From: Rhytidiadelphus loreus
Lineage: Eukaryota; Streptophyta; Bryopsida; Hypnales; Hylocomiaceae
DNA: 64,000 nucleotides
Direction of reading: 5' to 3'
Assembly: GCA_947034895.1 (NCBI GenBank)
Contig: OX344761.1
Location: 33,864,863 to 33,928,862, forward strand
The notes below the pieces were generated by a model. That model did no database searches and was not told the DNA's origin. It was given only the letters and a program-made list of their open reading frames with translations. The position numbers and the translations under genes are program-made. This document shows positions 37,815-49,468 of this stretch, one piece after another. Numbering within the stretch: position 1 is the stretch's first letter; each line of letters starts with the position of its first letter.

Positions 37815-39153
37815 TTGTGAAAAGCAATGGTAAAATGGTTCATTCCCATCATCCATTTTCATAAGACATCAACAACATTTCAATATGTGAATGAATGTTC
37901 AAGTCAAATCGACTTGAACGTCATCAAAAGACAACAAAATATGATGCCATTAAACTAACACAAACAACACTAATGCTTAATTCGAATTGACATGAATCGC
38001 AAAGATCTCACAAATCCTAGACATGTTGCATTTCAAGTCAAATTGACTTGAATTAAATTGACAAAGAACTCTGATGCTTATCCACAGAACACAAATGTTT
38101 TTTCCTCCTCTGAAAACCTGGGCAAAAATCGAGAAAACATCCCTTCTTATGTCACAAAAGAGCTCCAATATAATGATATTTCGAATTTTGTGGCATACAT
38201 CTTGTACTCCAACTCGTTGTACAAGTTGACTTCCTAATTTTGTAATCTTTGGTGCTTCAAACTTCCTTGGAATGGTTTTGGGTTTAATCTTTGCCCCCTT
38301 CTTGATCAAGAAGATCAATGGCACTTTTGTTTTCATGCAAGTGGAACTCGTAGTGAGATCCTCCAATTGTTTGATAATTTTTGGGACGTACTCCAAGTAG
38401 TGCATCACATATGTTGCACCAAAGATCCCATCCCTTATATGAGCCCTTAGGTCCTCGTTGACGTCTTGGTCTCTAAAAATCCATAGCCACACTTCAAAAT
38501 TAGTGACATTAGGATCTATCTTTGCCCCTAGCTTCTCTAGGAAATCAATAAAGTATGGGGCATCTTGTGCAATCGTCTCCTTGTTGATGACTCCCTTGAT
38601 ATTTCAAAAGTCAATCACTGCCAGCTTTAGGAATCCTTCACGTTGTCATCCCATGCATTGCCTGTCCAAGGTGATAGCTTGTCCAGCCTTTTGGAGTCCT
38701 AAGGATTCCAAAATGTCCTTGCTTTCAACGTCATGTACTTGCCTTTGCTCTTGAAGAAGACTTTGAAGAATTCTATGGCATAAGGCAATAATTCCCAACA
38801 CATTTTGTTCTTGTTTGTTGGTTTCTTGACTTGTAAGAAAAACTATTCTTTTGGTGTCATGAGAAGGAGCATTCTTGTGGCCTTTGTAATTTGGTACTTC
38901 TTCTTGAATTCCTTTCACTAATCCTTGCAATAGTTGCCTTCGTTGTCAAAGGATTTCATATTGTGCTTCTTGTTATAGAGGTACTTCACAATGACTTGTT
39001 TCCTCTCATTATGCTTAGCCACCCCTTTGTGCTATAGCAGTCAACAACGGCTCTTGCGACCTTCTTCATGTATACTTTGGGATGAGTGTACTTCTTGTTC
39101 AACGTTCAATTTAACAGGTGCTACGCCAACTTCTTTAGTTTGGATTTAGACAT

Positions 39154-39283
39154 TTCTATAAGAAACAAGAGTTTTTTTATGTCTAAGTGGATATATTTTG
39201 GGTGCCATCAAATCTAACAACTCGTCCACTTAGACATCAATTGTTATATTAAACATCACCTAAAATATGGTTTTTTTATAGTG
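39154..39283. mobile_element. Degenerate 130-bp CACTA-type MITE
   Basis: Left end TTCTATAAGAAAC (expected CACTATAAGAAAC), right end GGTTTTTTTATAGTG, inner arms GTCTAAGTGGA and TCCACTTAGAC. The left terminus is mutated and the target duplication is imperfect. Confidence 0.6.
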
Positions 39284-40997
39284 TATATTGCCCAACTACT
39301 TGAAAAACTCATAGGTGATGGCATTGTCCTTCTCTTGATTCTATATTTTTGTATCCTTGAAAGGTAGTAAGGATTCGGGATTGATTAGCAATCCCTACAA
39401 TTGGTTGGATATAACCTCAACGCTCTACAGATTGAAGGCTTCATTTGAGGCAGTGACGATTTTGATCTCATATGTTGTGGATGCTAATATCCGCCTCCTT
39501 CTTATCTAATAAGTTCTGGGACTTCTTGACGTCTATCATTGAGAATCGTAGTTTCATGGCATCTATAAAATCTTACAAGCATATTATTGAAACAATCCAT
39601 TAGACTTGTGCCATTTCAAGCCATTTCAATTTGAACCAATTAATATGAAAATTGATTTAGAATTGTCAGATTTCTTGAATGTGAAAAAGGTCAATTTGCA
39701 TTTAAGTCGACTCAAATTGAATGAGGAGACTCACCGTCCATATCTTCTATGTTGCCTGATTCTTGGCTAGCACAACTTTTCTCATCTCAATTGGTTCCTT
39801 AGGAGGAGGAGGCCTTCCAAGATTGTTCCAAACATTGAGTATGTTCATTGCCTACGTCAATTGATAGTTTTGGAAATGGTTGACCATGCTTTTGTATGTT
39901 GATATCATTCTTATAATTTAGTTGTCTAAATTCTAGGCTACAAAATAATCCACTCCTTGAACTTCTCAAACTTTTTCTCAACCCTAGCTAATGTATTCAT
40001 TTGTTAATTTTGATTATGTGCCTCAACATTGTGCTGTCCATTGACCATCTAAAATTTTACAAAATGAATATCCTTGAAATCTTCAAGCCACATCAACTAA
40101 TTTACGAGCACTGTACATAATGTCATTTACTTGTTGGAGTTGGGCATCTCCAAAAAAAAATTGAAGGATTTGATGATTCCCTTCTTATAGAGATTTATGA
40201 TGTTCAAGTTCTTCATAGGGGTCTCCAATTGCTCGATTGGGATTGTAAATTTTTCATAATTTCAAACAAGTACAAGCCAATGCAGGTGGTTTAGTAGTCC
40301 TTGTATATCTTTTTAGACCCACCATAATTAAACTCCCCCTAATTGGATGCGACATCTTTAGAAAGTTTTGTAAGAATTGACACCATGTTGTCTTCCTCAA
40401 TGGTTTTAGCGGTGCCTTCGGCAACGGCCTTCTCCTTAATTAGTCCTCGTACCTCCAAGTGGACTTGTGGATGTAGAACCCCTAGCATTGACTAGGGTCA
40501 TCTTTTTCTTCATTTGACTCTTCTTGGTCAATGTGGTCTCTATGACAAGAAACCCGTTACTCCCATCTAGTTGTACTCCTTTGTTACGGACAAGGACTCT
40601 ATGCTCTTGGCCTTTGCTTTGTTCTTTATCTTTAGGTTATCAAAGGCTTTGGGCATGTTGTTGATTCTTGACACTAAAGTTTTAGGCAAAAGGGGTCCTC
40701 TGCCCTTGTTTTGTTACCTCTTCTCTTCAGTGTGAAGTACTAGATTTTTTCAGAATTCATTGAAGCTTGTATTTTCTAGACTTTGATAGATGCTTGAGAT
40801 TGAGAATACAAAGTTTTTGGAGTTGACAATATAAGGGAATACATATTTTGCGCTCTAGTCGGGATGTATAGTTTTGTACGAGATGATAATGATTCTTTCT
40901 AGACTCATATTTACTTCAATTACTAATTCATGAAGAGACATTAAAAGGATGGCCATGCAATTCTTGCACTTCGTACATGGTGAAGCTTAGATTCTTG

Positions 40998-41007
40998 GAC
41001 ATAGGGG
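40998..41007 (+). other. Target-site duplication, left copy, of the 12.85-kb MULE
   Basis: GACATAGGGG occurs here and again at 53861-53870. The match extends three more bases leftward (TTG), which I assign to the right terminal repeat by alignment. Ten bases is within the usual 9-11 bp of MULEs. Confidence 0.85.
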
Positions 41008-41060
41008 CAGGGTTGCTATTTTGTGAGCCTGTGAGCCTGCGAGCGTGAGTGTGTGAGCCT
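41008..41060 (+). repeat. Left terminal inverted repeat of the MULE
   Basis: It starts CAGGGTTGCTATTTTGTGAG, followed by repeated GAGCCTG and GAGCGTGAG words. About 11 of the first 16 bases and all of TTGTGAGCCTG match the right end in inverse orientation. Confidence 0.8.
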
Positions 41061-41503
41061 ATGAGTATGTTAAGATATATTTTTGAGAGTTTAAAGTTGA
41101 TGAAGTACCCATGACCGTGGACTTAAGAATAATGACGTGACCTCAGAATATTAGGCAGGAAAGGGGAATGGTCACGAAAATTGTGTTTCTTAATGAGTTT
41201 AGGTCATGCTTAGTGAAAGTCATTTTGAATTCTGTTGTCACAAATTCCGTTTATTATAAATCATATTTACATTGAATTTTTAAATCCCTGAATTTTTTTA
41301 TGAGAAAAACAACCTTTCATTTCAGTAACACTAGAAAATAATAGATAAGATTGTGACCGAAAATCCACTAATTTTGCGAACTAGATTACCCTTCAAATAC
41401 AATAATGAAGGGTACATAGAATGTCGATAACTAAGGCTTAGAAAACATTGTATTTTAGATGATAAAATGAAAGGCATATAGTGTAATGCAACCCCAAAAC
41501 AAA

Positions 41504-44500
41504 TCAAGTAGAAGATGTTGACATAGACTCAGAGTGACCAGTACTATCAAACGATGATGTCTCATTGTCTGATCCTAAGGCTATCACATCTACAAACTGC
41601 AAGACGCGTGGATCTACTACACTAGAATTTCTCCTCACACGCGGATTTGATTGACATGCAAATGTTGAAGCTAAAGCCTTTGCATAGGATGGCAGCACAA
41701 ATGACTTCTCCGGGCTTGGGAAAAAACCAGGTAGAGTGAAGAAAGGACGAAGACCGGCCTCTTTAGAAATCATGCTGCAATCCCAAAAAAAAATTTAAAT
41801 GATATGCAAATGAACAAAGTAATGTTAAACAAAATGGACAGAAATAGAACTAAACTTAGAAAAAAAAATTAGTTCTGGATAGACTTACTTACTGAATCGG
41901 GATTTCTTCACGATGTGTGGAACTTCAACTTCCAATGCATCTTCATCATCAGAATGTAATACCACCGTTGCAGTAGAGGTGGGAACACTTGAATGGATCC
42001 GAATCATTGGGGCCAAAATGGCATGGAAGATGGCTTGGTCCTCCTCAAGTGCAACGATGTGCCTACTCAGAATCCTGCAAGCGTGGATGGAGGCACCTAA
42101 TTGCATCAACCATATGACAACAACAAAGTCAGTAAACAATACTTAAAGGATCTAAGCAGAATTGGTAAAAGGATTAGCAAAAAATAGATAGTCAAGGGAT
42201 CTCATATTACCAATAGAAGCAGTGCAGTCCAAGACAACATCATTTGGTAATGAGCATGCTTCAATCAACATTTGTAGAAAGCGAGGATCCTTTTCTCGCG
42301 CCCCTCTCCAAGGCTTGGAGTTGTTGTCCATAGTCAAAGTTTCAACCTTTGTAAAATTCTGTAGTACATCGTCGCGTGCTACATCCACACCAAGTTTCTT
42401 CAAGGTCGGACATGGCTGGAATTTGAACTTAGAAGGGGCAGCCCCTGGGAAGTTCCTCACCAACAAAGCAATTCCAAATCGTTGGGTCTGCACAAATAAA
42501 TTCAATGAAGAACAATGTAGACATTAGATCTATGTAAATTGGAAAAAAATACAGAACCTTCATTTAAAAAAATAAAAACTAAAACAGAGGCATGCATACA
42601 ATTCCAGAGATATATGAACAGACGTCGGATTTCATTACCGTTGCAAGGATTCGAATAAACTAAACAAGTATCATCAGAAGATGCGTGGAGTCAATAAGGA
42701 AATGGAAAAAGAATATACCGTTCTTGAGGGTGAAACCGGTGAGGCCAAATGTAGCCAGTTCATTCCCCACCAATCCTTCATCTTTTCAAAAGAATATGTA
42801 GTACTGTACTTCAGAATAGTGGCTTTTGTAACAGCTCTCAGGGGATAGATAATGATAAGACCTCCGTCATCATGGAGGTGGCCATCAGCAAACTCAAACA
42901 ATGACTCCAACCAAATGGGGGAGTCCATGTTCCACTTGGGAATGCTTGTGGAAGGCACCGACAAATCAGGGACAGGCAAACCCTCTGGCATGTCAGCAAG
43001 AATAAGGTCAACGCGCGGTTTATCACTCTTCACTCCTTTAAAAAAGCGATGCTTCTCCCCTTTATGCTGCAACAAATGGACGGATGTTAGTAAAATAAAA
43101 AATGACCTTAAAAAGAGTATATATAAAGGTAATTTGAAGTAGATTAGGGAAAGTGCTAACCTTATCAATAAAGTTTAGGATGTCGTGATACACTTGGGGT
43201 AGTGGATCAGCCAACACCTGTGTAAGAGAAAAATTGAGAATGAACTCATTGATGGAAATTTCTGAGTCATTTAAAAATCCCACAGCTCCAGGTCCATGCA
43301 CCATACCACCATCACTTAGTGAGACATAATCAGCATCACGCTTGGTTCCTCGTGAAACAGATTGTTGGTGTTGGGAGCCCTCGTCTTTAGTAGAAGAGGG
43401 CGGAATTTGTTGCTTCCCCTTCTTGCCTTTTGTCTGCTTAGCTGTAGACGCCTCTCCAGTCTCTGCAAGTTTAGAAGCCTTCTTAGCCATCCTCTCCTTC
43501 GCCTTCTCCACTGCCTCTGCATTCTTCAATGCTATCTTCTTGTCAGCTTCCTCTCTCTTCTTCATAGCCCGAACTTTTGCATCTTCATCAAGTCCTGCGA
43601 ACTCGTCAATGTCTTCTACCACCTCATGAGAATGAATAGATTGTTTCAGGTACTCCTCTGATGGTGGCGTGAACTCCGGTGGGCAATCCAAATACCAAGC
43701 GCCCGACTTCAGATGTACACTCGTCCACCATTTTAGCTGTGAGGTAGAGAACATACAATGCTCGGACGAGACATCCAACCACGTTCCAAGAAAAGGAGGC
43801 AGATCTCGCTTCGAAATGGCTCCTTTTGGAAGAAGCTCGTATCTGAAGTACCTATAGGAACAAATTATGTCAATTCAAGGAAAATAAAGTTTGTATTTGA
43901 AATGAAATACAATCGTGAAGAAGTTCTACAAATAATTGAAAATAAGCATACCGGTAGAGCACACGTTTCACAACTAGATCGTTGTCCTTGTGTTTTTTGA
44001 AGTCATCAGACTTCCTAAAAACGTCTTGCCCCTTAAAATTGTGCAGGAATGCTTTGTCCCAAACTCGAATTCTCCATCCTTCAATGTAATCTCCAAAACT
44101 CTCAGGCTCCTTTGGAGATTCCATAGACAATGCCAACTGGTCCTTCTTGACAATATCATCAAACATTTCTAACCCAACATCTTCAATCTGTAAATTACAA
44201 GGACTTCAAATATCAATCAATTCCACATTTCCAAAAATCATCCACTGAAGCAAATAGCAGAAGGAGATAAAGAAATTAGAGTACAGTGAGAAACACGTAC
44301 CCCTACATACCAACAAGCCTTAGTCAAGAAGGACTTTAACTCATTCTCTCCGACCGGCTTAAGGGGAAACCTTCTTGCCTCTCGTGTTTGAACTGAAGAA
44401 TTCCACCACCGCAACCACTTGACCTTGTGTTCACTCTTCACGTTGCAAGTGGCTATCATCTGTAACTTGTCCAGAGTCATTTCTGGTGTTATATTCGAAC

Positions 44501-47500
44501 TCCAATGGCGCTCGATCTAGAAGAAAAATAATAATCATATTAGAACAATTCATCAAGTAGAAGAACCAACTGAAATGAAGAAGGGCTTTGATAATATCAT
44601 CGTACCTCTCTCAGCCACTCCGTCCCTAGATTGGGATTTGCGACAGCTGTCAACTTCCCCAATTTCTGGGTCAGTTTTGTGGTTTGCTCTTTAGTACCCA
44701 ATCTCATTGCAGCCAGGATTCCTTCCTCGGATTGATCCTCACCCGTAGTGACTTCCTTGTATTTCCTAACTGCCACATCCGCTGCAGCTGCAATCTCGTA
44801 CTGCACAATGTCGTAGAAATTAGTAGTGTAATTTCAATAAAGGAAGGGACACTAAAACACCATACATTGATTGAAAGATGAGTATTACCCGATAAATAAA
44901 TGAAGTGAAAACCTCCAGAGACATTGTGTACCAACTCTTCCTTGTATTCTGTTGGCACTGAGTCATCTCGGAGTCACTCAAATGCTCGGCAAACTTATCC
45001 AAAGGGAGGACACCGTACTTCTATACATGATAAAGCGTGTGCACAAGGCTGGTCTTAATAAACGAATTCTCCGTTTGCCTGAATAAAAAAAAGGTGATTA
45101 GTAGAAGGCAACAAGTGATGTGAATGAAGGATATACAAAAAAAGAAGTCAAGATAGAAAGACATACTTGTTTATATCATGCATAGCATGCATGACCTGCC
45201 CGATTTTGCCCTTGGTCTCTAGGATTATGGAATCCACGGAAACGTGCCACTCTCTATCACGAGCATGGTGCTTGGAAATGTATGAGGACCAAGCAAGAAG
45301 CCTGTGATTACCGTCACAAACGAAAAATTTGGAGCCTTCATAATTGCTCAGGCCGGGCGTTGCCTGTAAGTTGGCATTGAATTCATCATTCTCAGCATTC
45401 CATATAGGTCCCCATAAATCCTTGTCAGTATCAGAAACCTCCTCCGTCTCTCCCTGCTCATTCGTGACAGACACATAGAAAACACTAGATCCATCTCTGT
45501 ATCCGTGGATGAATTCTTGCTCAAGTCTGGTTAGGTCACAATGAAGTGCTGGACGGACCATTGGCATCTGGACAAGTCTACACAAGGGAATTCTCAAATG
45601 AGATATCAAATGAGGTTTTAGTCTCAATGACGCTATAGAGGCAACATAGTTAACTTTCTGGGATCTTCTGAATGCATCCTCGGACGTAAAGTCCAGATTA
45701 GAATTATCCATATCATCATCAGTTATGTTATCCTCCTCAACGCAATCCACCCTAGCGGCATCCACATTGGGGCTCGCAGGAGGCGGAAGTTGGTTAGTAT
45801 CCTCCATAATTTCCTGGAACATTATCAAGCATGAAATTGGAATTAAATTCCAGTCATCAGGATATGAGAGAATTTTCAATCCAGACATCCCCTATCACCT
45901 AAATCCAATCCCAGCCTTGCTTCCCCTCGGCCCCTACGAGATCCCTGAGTCCCACCTACATTCAGTTAGACAGCCCCTGAACATTCACTCCCCGCCCTGT
46001 CCTCACTTCCCCTCGGCCCATAAGGGATCCCCGAAGCCCACACACAATCAGACAGACAGCCCCCGATCATTCACTCCCCGCCCCGTCGTCACTTCCCCTC
46101 GGCCCATACGGGATCCCCGAAGCCCACCCACATTTAGTCAGACAGCCCCCGATCATTCACTCCCCGCCCCGTCCTCACTTCCCCTCGGCCCATAAGGGAT
46201 CCCCGAAGCCCACGCACAATTAGACAGACAGCGCCCGAACATTCACTCCCCGCCCCGTCCTCACTTCCCCTCGGCCCATACGGGATCCCCGAAGCCCACC
46301 CACAGTCAGTCAGACAGCCCTCGATCATTCACTCCCCGCCCCGTCCTCACTTCCCCTCGGCCCATACGGGATCCCCGAAGCCCACGCACAATTAGACAGA
46401 CAGCCCCCGATCATTCACTCCCCGCCCCGTCCTCACTTCCCCTCAGCCCATACGGGATCCCCGAAGCCCACCCACAGTCAGTCAGACAGCCCCCGATCAT
46501 TCACTCCCCGCCCCGTCCTCACTTCCCCACGGTCCATAAGGCATCCCCGAAGCCCACGCACAGTCAGTCAGATAGCCCCCAGCGTTCACTCCCCGCCCCG
46601 TCCTCACTTCCCCTCGGCCCATACGGGATCCCCGAAGCCCACACACAATCAGACAGACAGCCCCCGATCATTCACTCCCCGCCCCGTCCTCACTTCCCCT
46701 CAGCCCATACGGGATCCCCGAAGCCCACCCACAGTCAGTCAGACAACCCCCGATCATTCACTCCCCGCCCCGTCCTCACTTCCCCTCGGCCCATACGGGA
46801 TCCCCGAAGCCCACGCACAATTAGACAGACAGCCCCTGATCATTCACTCCCCGCCCCGTCCTCACTTCCCCTCAGCCCATAAGGCATCCCCGAAGCCCAC
46901 GCACAGTCAGTCAGATAGCCCCCAGCGTTCACTCCCCGCCCCGTCCTCACGTCCCCTCGGCCCATAAGGGATCCCCGAAGCCCACGCACAATCAGTCAGA
47001 CAACCCCCGATCATTCACTCCCCGCCCCATCATCACTTCTCCTCGGCCCATAAGGCATCCCCTTGGCCCACCCACAGTCAGTCAGATAGCCCCCAACGTT
47101 CACTCCCCGCCCTGTCTTCACTTCCCCTCGGCCCATACGGGATCCCCGAAGCCCACGCACAATCAGACAGACAACCTCCGAACATTCACTCCCCGCCCCG
47201 TCCTCACTTCCCCTCGGCCCATAAGGGATCCCCGAAGCCCACGCACAATCAGACAGACAGACCCCGATCATTCACTCCCTGCCCCATCCTCACTTCCCCT
47301 CGGCCCATACGGGATCCCCGAAGCCCACCCACATTCAGTCAGACAGCCTTCAAACGTTCAATGCACACCCAAAGCATCCCTCCTACGGCCTAGACGCAAG
47401 AGAATTTTGAATGGTTAAAGAAGAGAGGATTCGAAATGCTTACGGAGGTGTTTGCCAGTTCGGTCTGAGGGTTGATATTTGCATCACCAACGACCGGAGT

Positions 47501-48564
47501 ACTCCTCCCATGTCCTTCACTTTCTTGCTCTTCCGCTGCCGCACTTCTTGTAGCTGGCCTTCTCCCCATGGCCTTCTTCCGCTGGAAAGGGAACAACGTC
47601 ACGACCTACAATCAATTTCTGTATTCTAAGGGAGGGGGGTTTGCAGGTCGGGTGGCAGCAATCAAAACCTAATGCAAGAAAGAGAAATCGCAATTCGGTT
47701 TAGGTAGTAGAAAGAACGGGGAAGGAAGGTGAAGCGGGAAGGCGGAAGGGGAGGCAAAGAGGGCGGAGAATCGGGGAGGGGGAAGGCAGAAGGGGAGGCA
47801 GAGAGGGAAGAGAAGCGAGGAGCACGAGGAGGTGGACGCCTGGGAAGCAGGGAGGTAGAGGGGGCGGAGAACGGGGAAGCAGGGAGGCATATAGGGCGGG
47901 GAAGCGGGAAGGGGGAAGGGGGAAGGGGGAATCGGGTAGGGGGAAGGGGGAAGGGGATGGGGGAAGGGAGAAGCGGGAAGGGGGAAGGGGGAAGGGGGAA
48001 GCAAGAAGGGGGAAGATGAGAAAGAGAGGGGACCAAGAATTCATTTATTCATATAATGTATAGTTCACTTAGTAGATAATTTACAGCAGTCAAGCTCTCT
48101 ACAGAATCCTCTGGAGCACATGAAATGAAAAGCTAAATTATGCACGGCAGAGTGTTCTACAAATGTTTCTATCAGTTTATTATCCAACAATATTTTATAA
48201 ATATGGTACACTGCTATATTGCGAAACTACCTTCACTCCGACCGCAGTTCAAGTATCTTACCTCACACTCACTTGCACTCGTCATGGACGTCATTCGGAG
48301 CTTGCAAACATTGAACTCAGGAATCCGAATACATGGTAACTTAACGGCCGTTCTTTGCATTTCTTGATCAATACTATTATGATCGTTGACATTTTGAGAG
48401 ACGGATTCACTTCGTGCAGGCGTACTTCTTACTACAATTTGCTTGTATCTACTCCTAGACCTTCTCAACTCCTTTGGCGAGGAGTACAACAGTTTCCCTC
48501 TCTTCCTCCTCTTCCTAAAACTACGACATGATCCACTTTCGGCTATACATATTGCAGCCTGCAT
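41504..48564 (-). CDS. ParB-like plus N6/N4 DNA-methyltransferase-like fusion protein of the MULE
   Basis: Exons chain with perfect phase: 48262-48564 (tentative), 47444-47581, 45167-45813, 44889-45078, 44606-44800, 44301-44516, 43952-44187, 43161-43851, 42719-43066, 42211-42487, 41889-42096, 41504-41774. Without the first exon the start is ATG 47569 and the protein has 1134 codons; numbers below use that start. Residues 125-257 resemble the ParB/sulfiredoxin domain, with FVCDGNHRLLAW (DGNHR at 209-213). Residues 600-690 are a Lys/Glu-rich coiled coil with nuclear-signal-like runs. Residues 768-1010 resemble a beta-class methyltransferase: DLILADMPEG stands where DPPY is expected, then DDGGLIIIYP, then VVLDCTASIGAS followed by RHIVALEED, the SAM-binding strand and acidic residue. 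DPPY to DMPE makes catalysis doubtful. Codon 277 is an in-frame TAG (45021-45023). Domain calls are from motifs only. A role in marking or recognising element DNA is inference. Confidence 0.7.
45021..45023 (-). other. In-frame TAG in the ParB/methyltransferase-like gene
   Basis: In exon 44889-45078 the frame that matches both neighbouring exons reads LYHV, TAG, KYGVLPLDKF. Both sides look coding. Either the copy carries a nonsense mutation or the exon is spliced differently (donor within CAG|GTCATG, acceptor TATAG|AAG keeps frame). Confidence 0.7.
45905..47360. repeat. GC-rich 86-bp tandem array, about 17 copies, inside an intron
   Basis: CTTCCCCTCGGCCC recurs at 46006, 46092, 46178, 46264, 46350, 46436 and so on to 47294, mostly exactly 86 apart (a few 85). 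Units carry ATCCCCGAAGCCCAC and CATTCACTCCCCGCCC. Two versions of one stretch, CAATTAGACAGACAG and CAGTCAGTCAGACAG, tend to alternate, which suggests a 172-bp dimer. By the gene model the array lies in the intron between exons 47444-47581 and 45167-45813. Confidence 0.92.
47690..48045 (+). repeat. Polypurine low-complexity tract
   Basis: The plus strand is almost only G and A, built from GGGAAGCGGGAAGGGGGAAG-type words; the minus strand is polypyrimidine. It falls in the tentative first intron of the ParB/methyltransferase-like gene. Long open frames on both strands arise from the composition, not from coding. Confidence 0.85.
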
Positions 48565-49468
48565 GAGACTAACTTAATAGATCTAAAACGGTGTAACGTC
48601 CGTGACCTGAATGTATGCAGTGCTGCGAGTGTATATTCTAATGTGAGGTTCATGTGAACTCAAAAGAACAACCCCTTCTGTATTCACTACATTTTTAGAG
48701 AATACAACCGGTTTCACTTATAGGATTCCTAAATGTACTAAGTGTTATCAATTATGTATCAAAGATTGCTTCAGAAATCATCCTAAACCCTACCTTTTGA
48801 TTTCTGACCGATCATCGTCAGCAAGTTCTCTGAAATGAAACCATTACTCCGGTCCTTATATATCCCGATGAATCAATGTCGACTGCCAATGCCATCACAT
48901 GTATATTTTCTAGTGGATCCACTTAAATTTGTTAACTGCAGAATCTGTTTGCATATCGTATCTTTTGGCTTCCTACAGGAGAATTGTCCGTATATTTTCT
49001 CAAATAATTATGGATATGGCATGCAGTCTAATAATGAAATGAGTACTATACATTATTTTAATCATTAATTAGATCTAATGGATACCCTCACTCATCAAAT
49101 GACCGAAATTAATTTGTGATATTTACCCAATCATAATATGATCCGACTCTTCAAATCCATTGCCAGTTGATCGTATTTTGTTTTAAGTTCATTTATGACT
49201 TCCGTAGCATGAACAATGTTTTGTTCACAGAATCCATTTGAAAATTACCTCTCAAAGACGGTTTTAGGTTTAATATTGTGGGGGCCACTGACAACCATTC
49301 ATTGTCATTACTTGTGGACACTACATGCCTTGAAATTTATATCCGTTCTCCAATCGAACGGATCCGTATAAGTTGCACAAACACACCTCTCATTGTCTCT
49401 CAGTCTCATAGGTTCGACGAGTTATAGTCATAGTATTGAACTTGATATACATAGTGAACAAGGTGTCC
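48565..49468. promoter_or_regulatory. Divergent promoter region of the two MULE genes
   Basis: About 900 bases separate the tentative minus-strand ATG (48564) from the transposase ATG (49469). No coding exon is seen. Both genes probably start from here. If the minus-strand gene starts at 47569 instead, the intergenic region is about 1.9 kb and includes the polypurine tract. Confidence 0.5.

Larger units (their letters stand above)
35777..40997 (-). pseudogene. Long degenerate minus-strand coding relic, host of the MULE insertion
   Basis: Many separate minus-strand stretches still read as protein, broken by stops: WLWIFRDQDVNEDLRAHIRD (near 38480), PKTIPRKFEAPKITKLG (near 38250), KLGLQKAG-like text near 38690, and KKSQMKKKMTLVNARGS (near 40510). 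The same frame continues beyond the MULE at 53871-54000 (EYHLHPYV before the junction). I do not recognise the family. Two CACTA-type MITEs are inserted in it. It is probably an old transposon gene, but this is inference. Confidence 0.35.

Noticed and set aside
40995..41007. A 13-bp target duplication (TTGGACATAGGGG)
   Set aside because: The first three bases align better as the end of the right terminal repeat, leaving 10 bp, which fits the MULE range; 13 remains formally possible.
46134..47271. Open frames with repeated SDCGWASGIPYGPRG-like words
   Set aside because: They are translations of the 86-bp satellite and lie between phase-matched exons.
45905..47360. CRISPR array
   Set aside because: The units are contiguous 86-bp repeats without unique spacers and lie inside a eukaryotic intron.
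47662..48044. Pro/Leu/Ser-rich open frames on the minus strand and Gly/Arg-rich on the plus strand
   Set aside because: They come from the polypurine tract, which lacks stop codons by composition.
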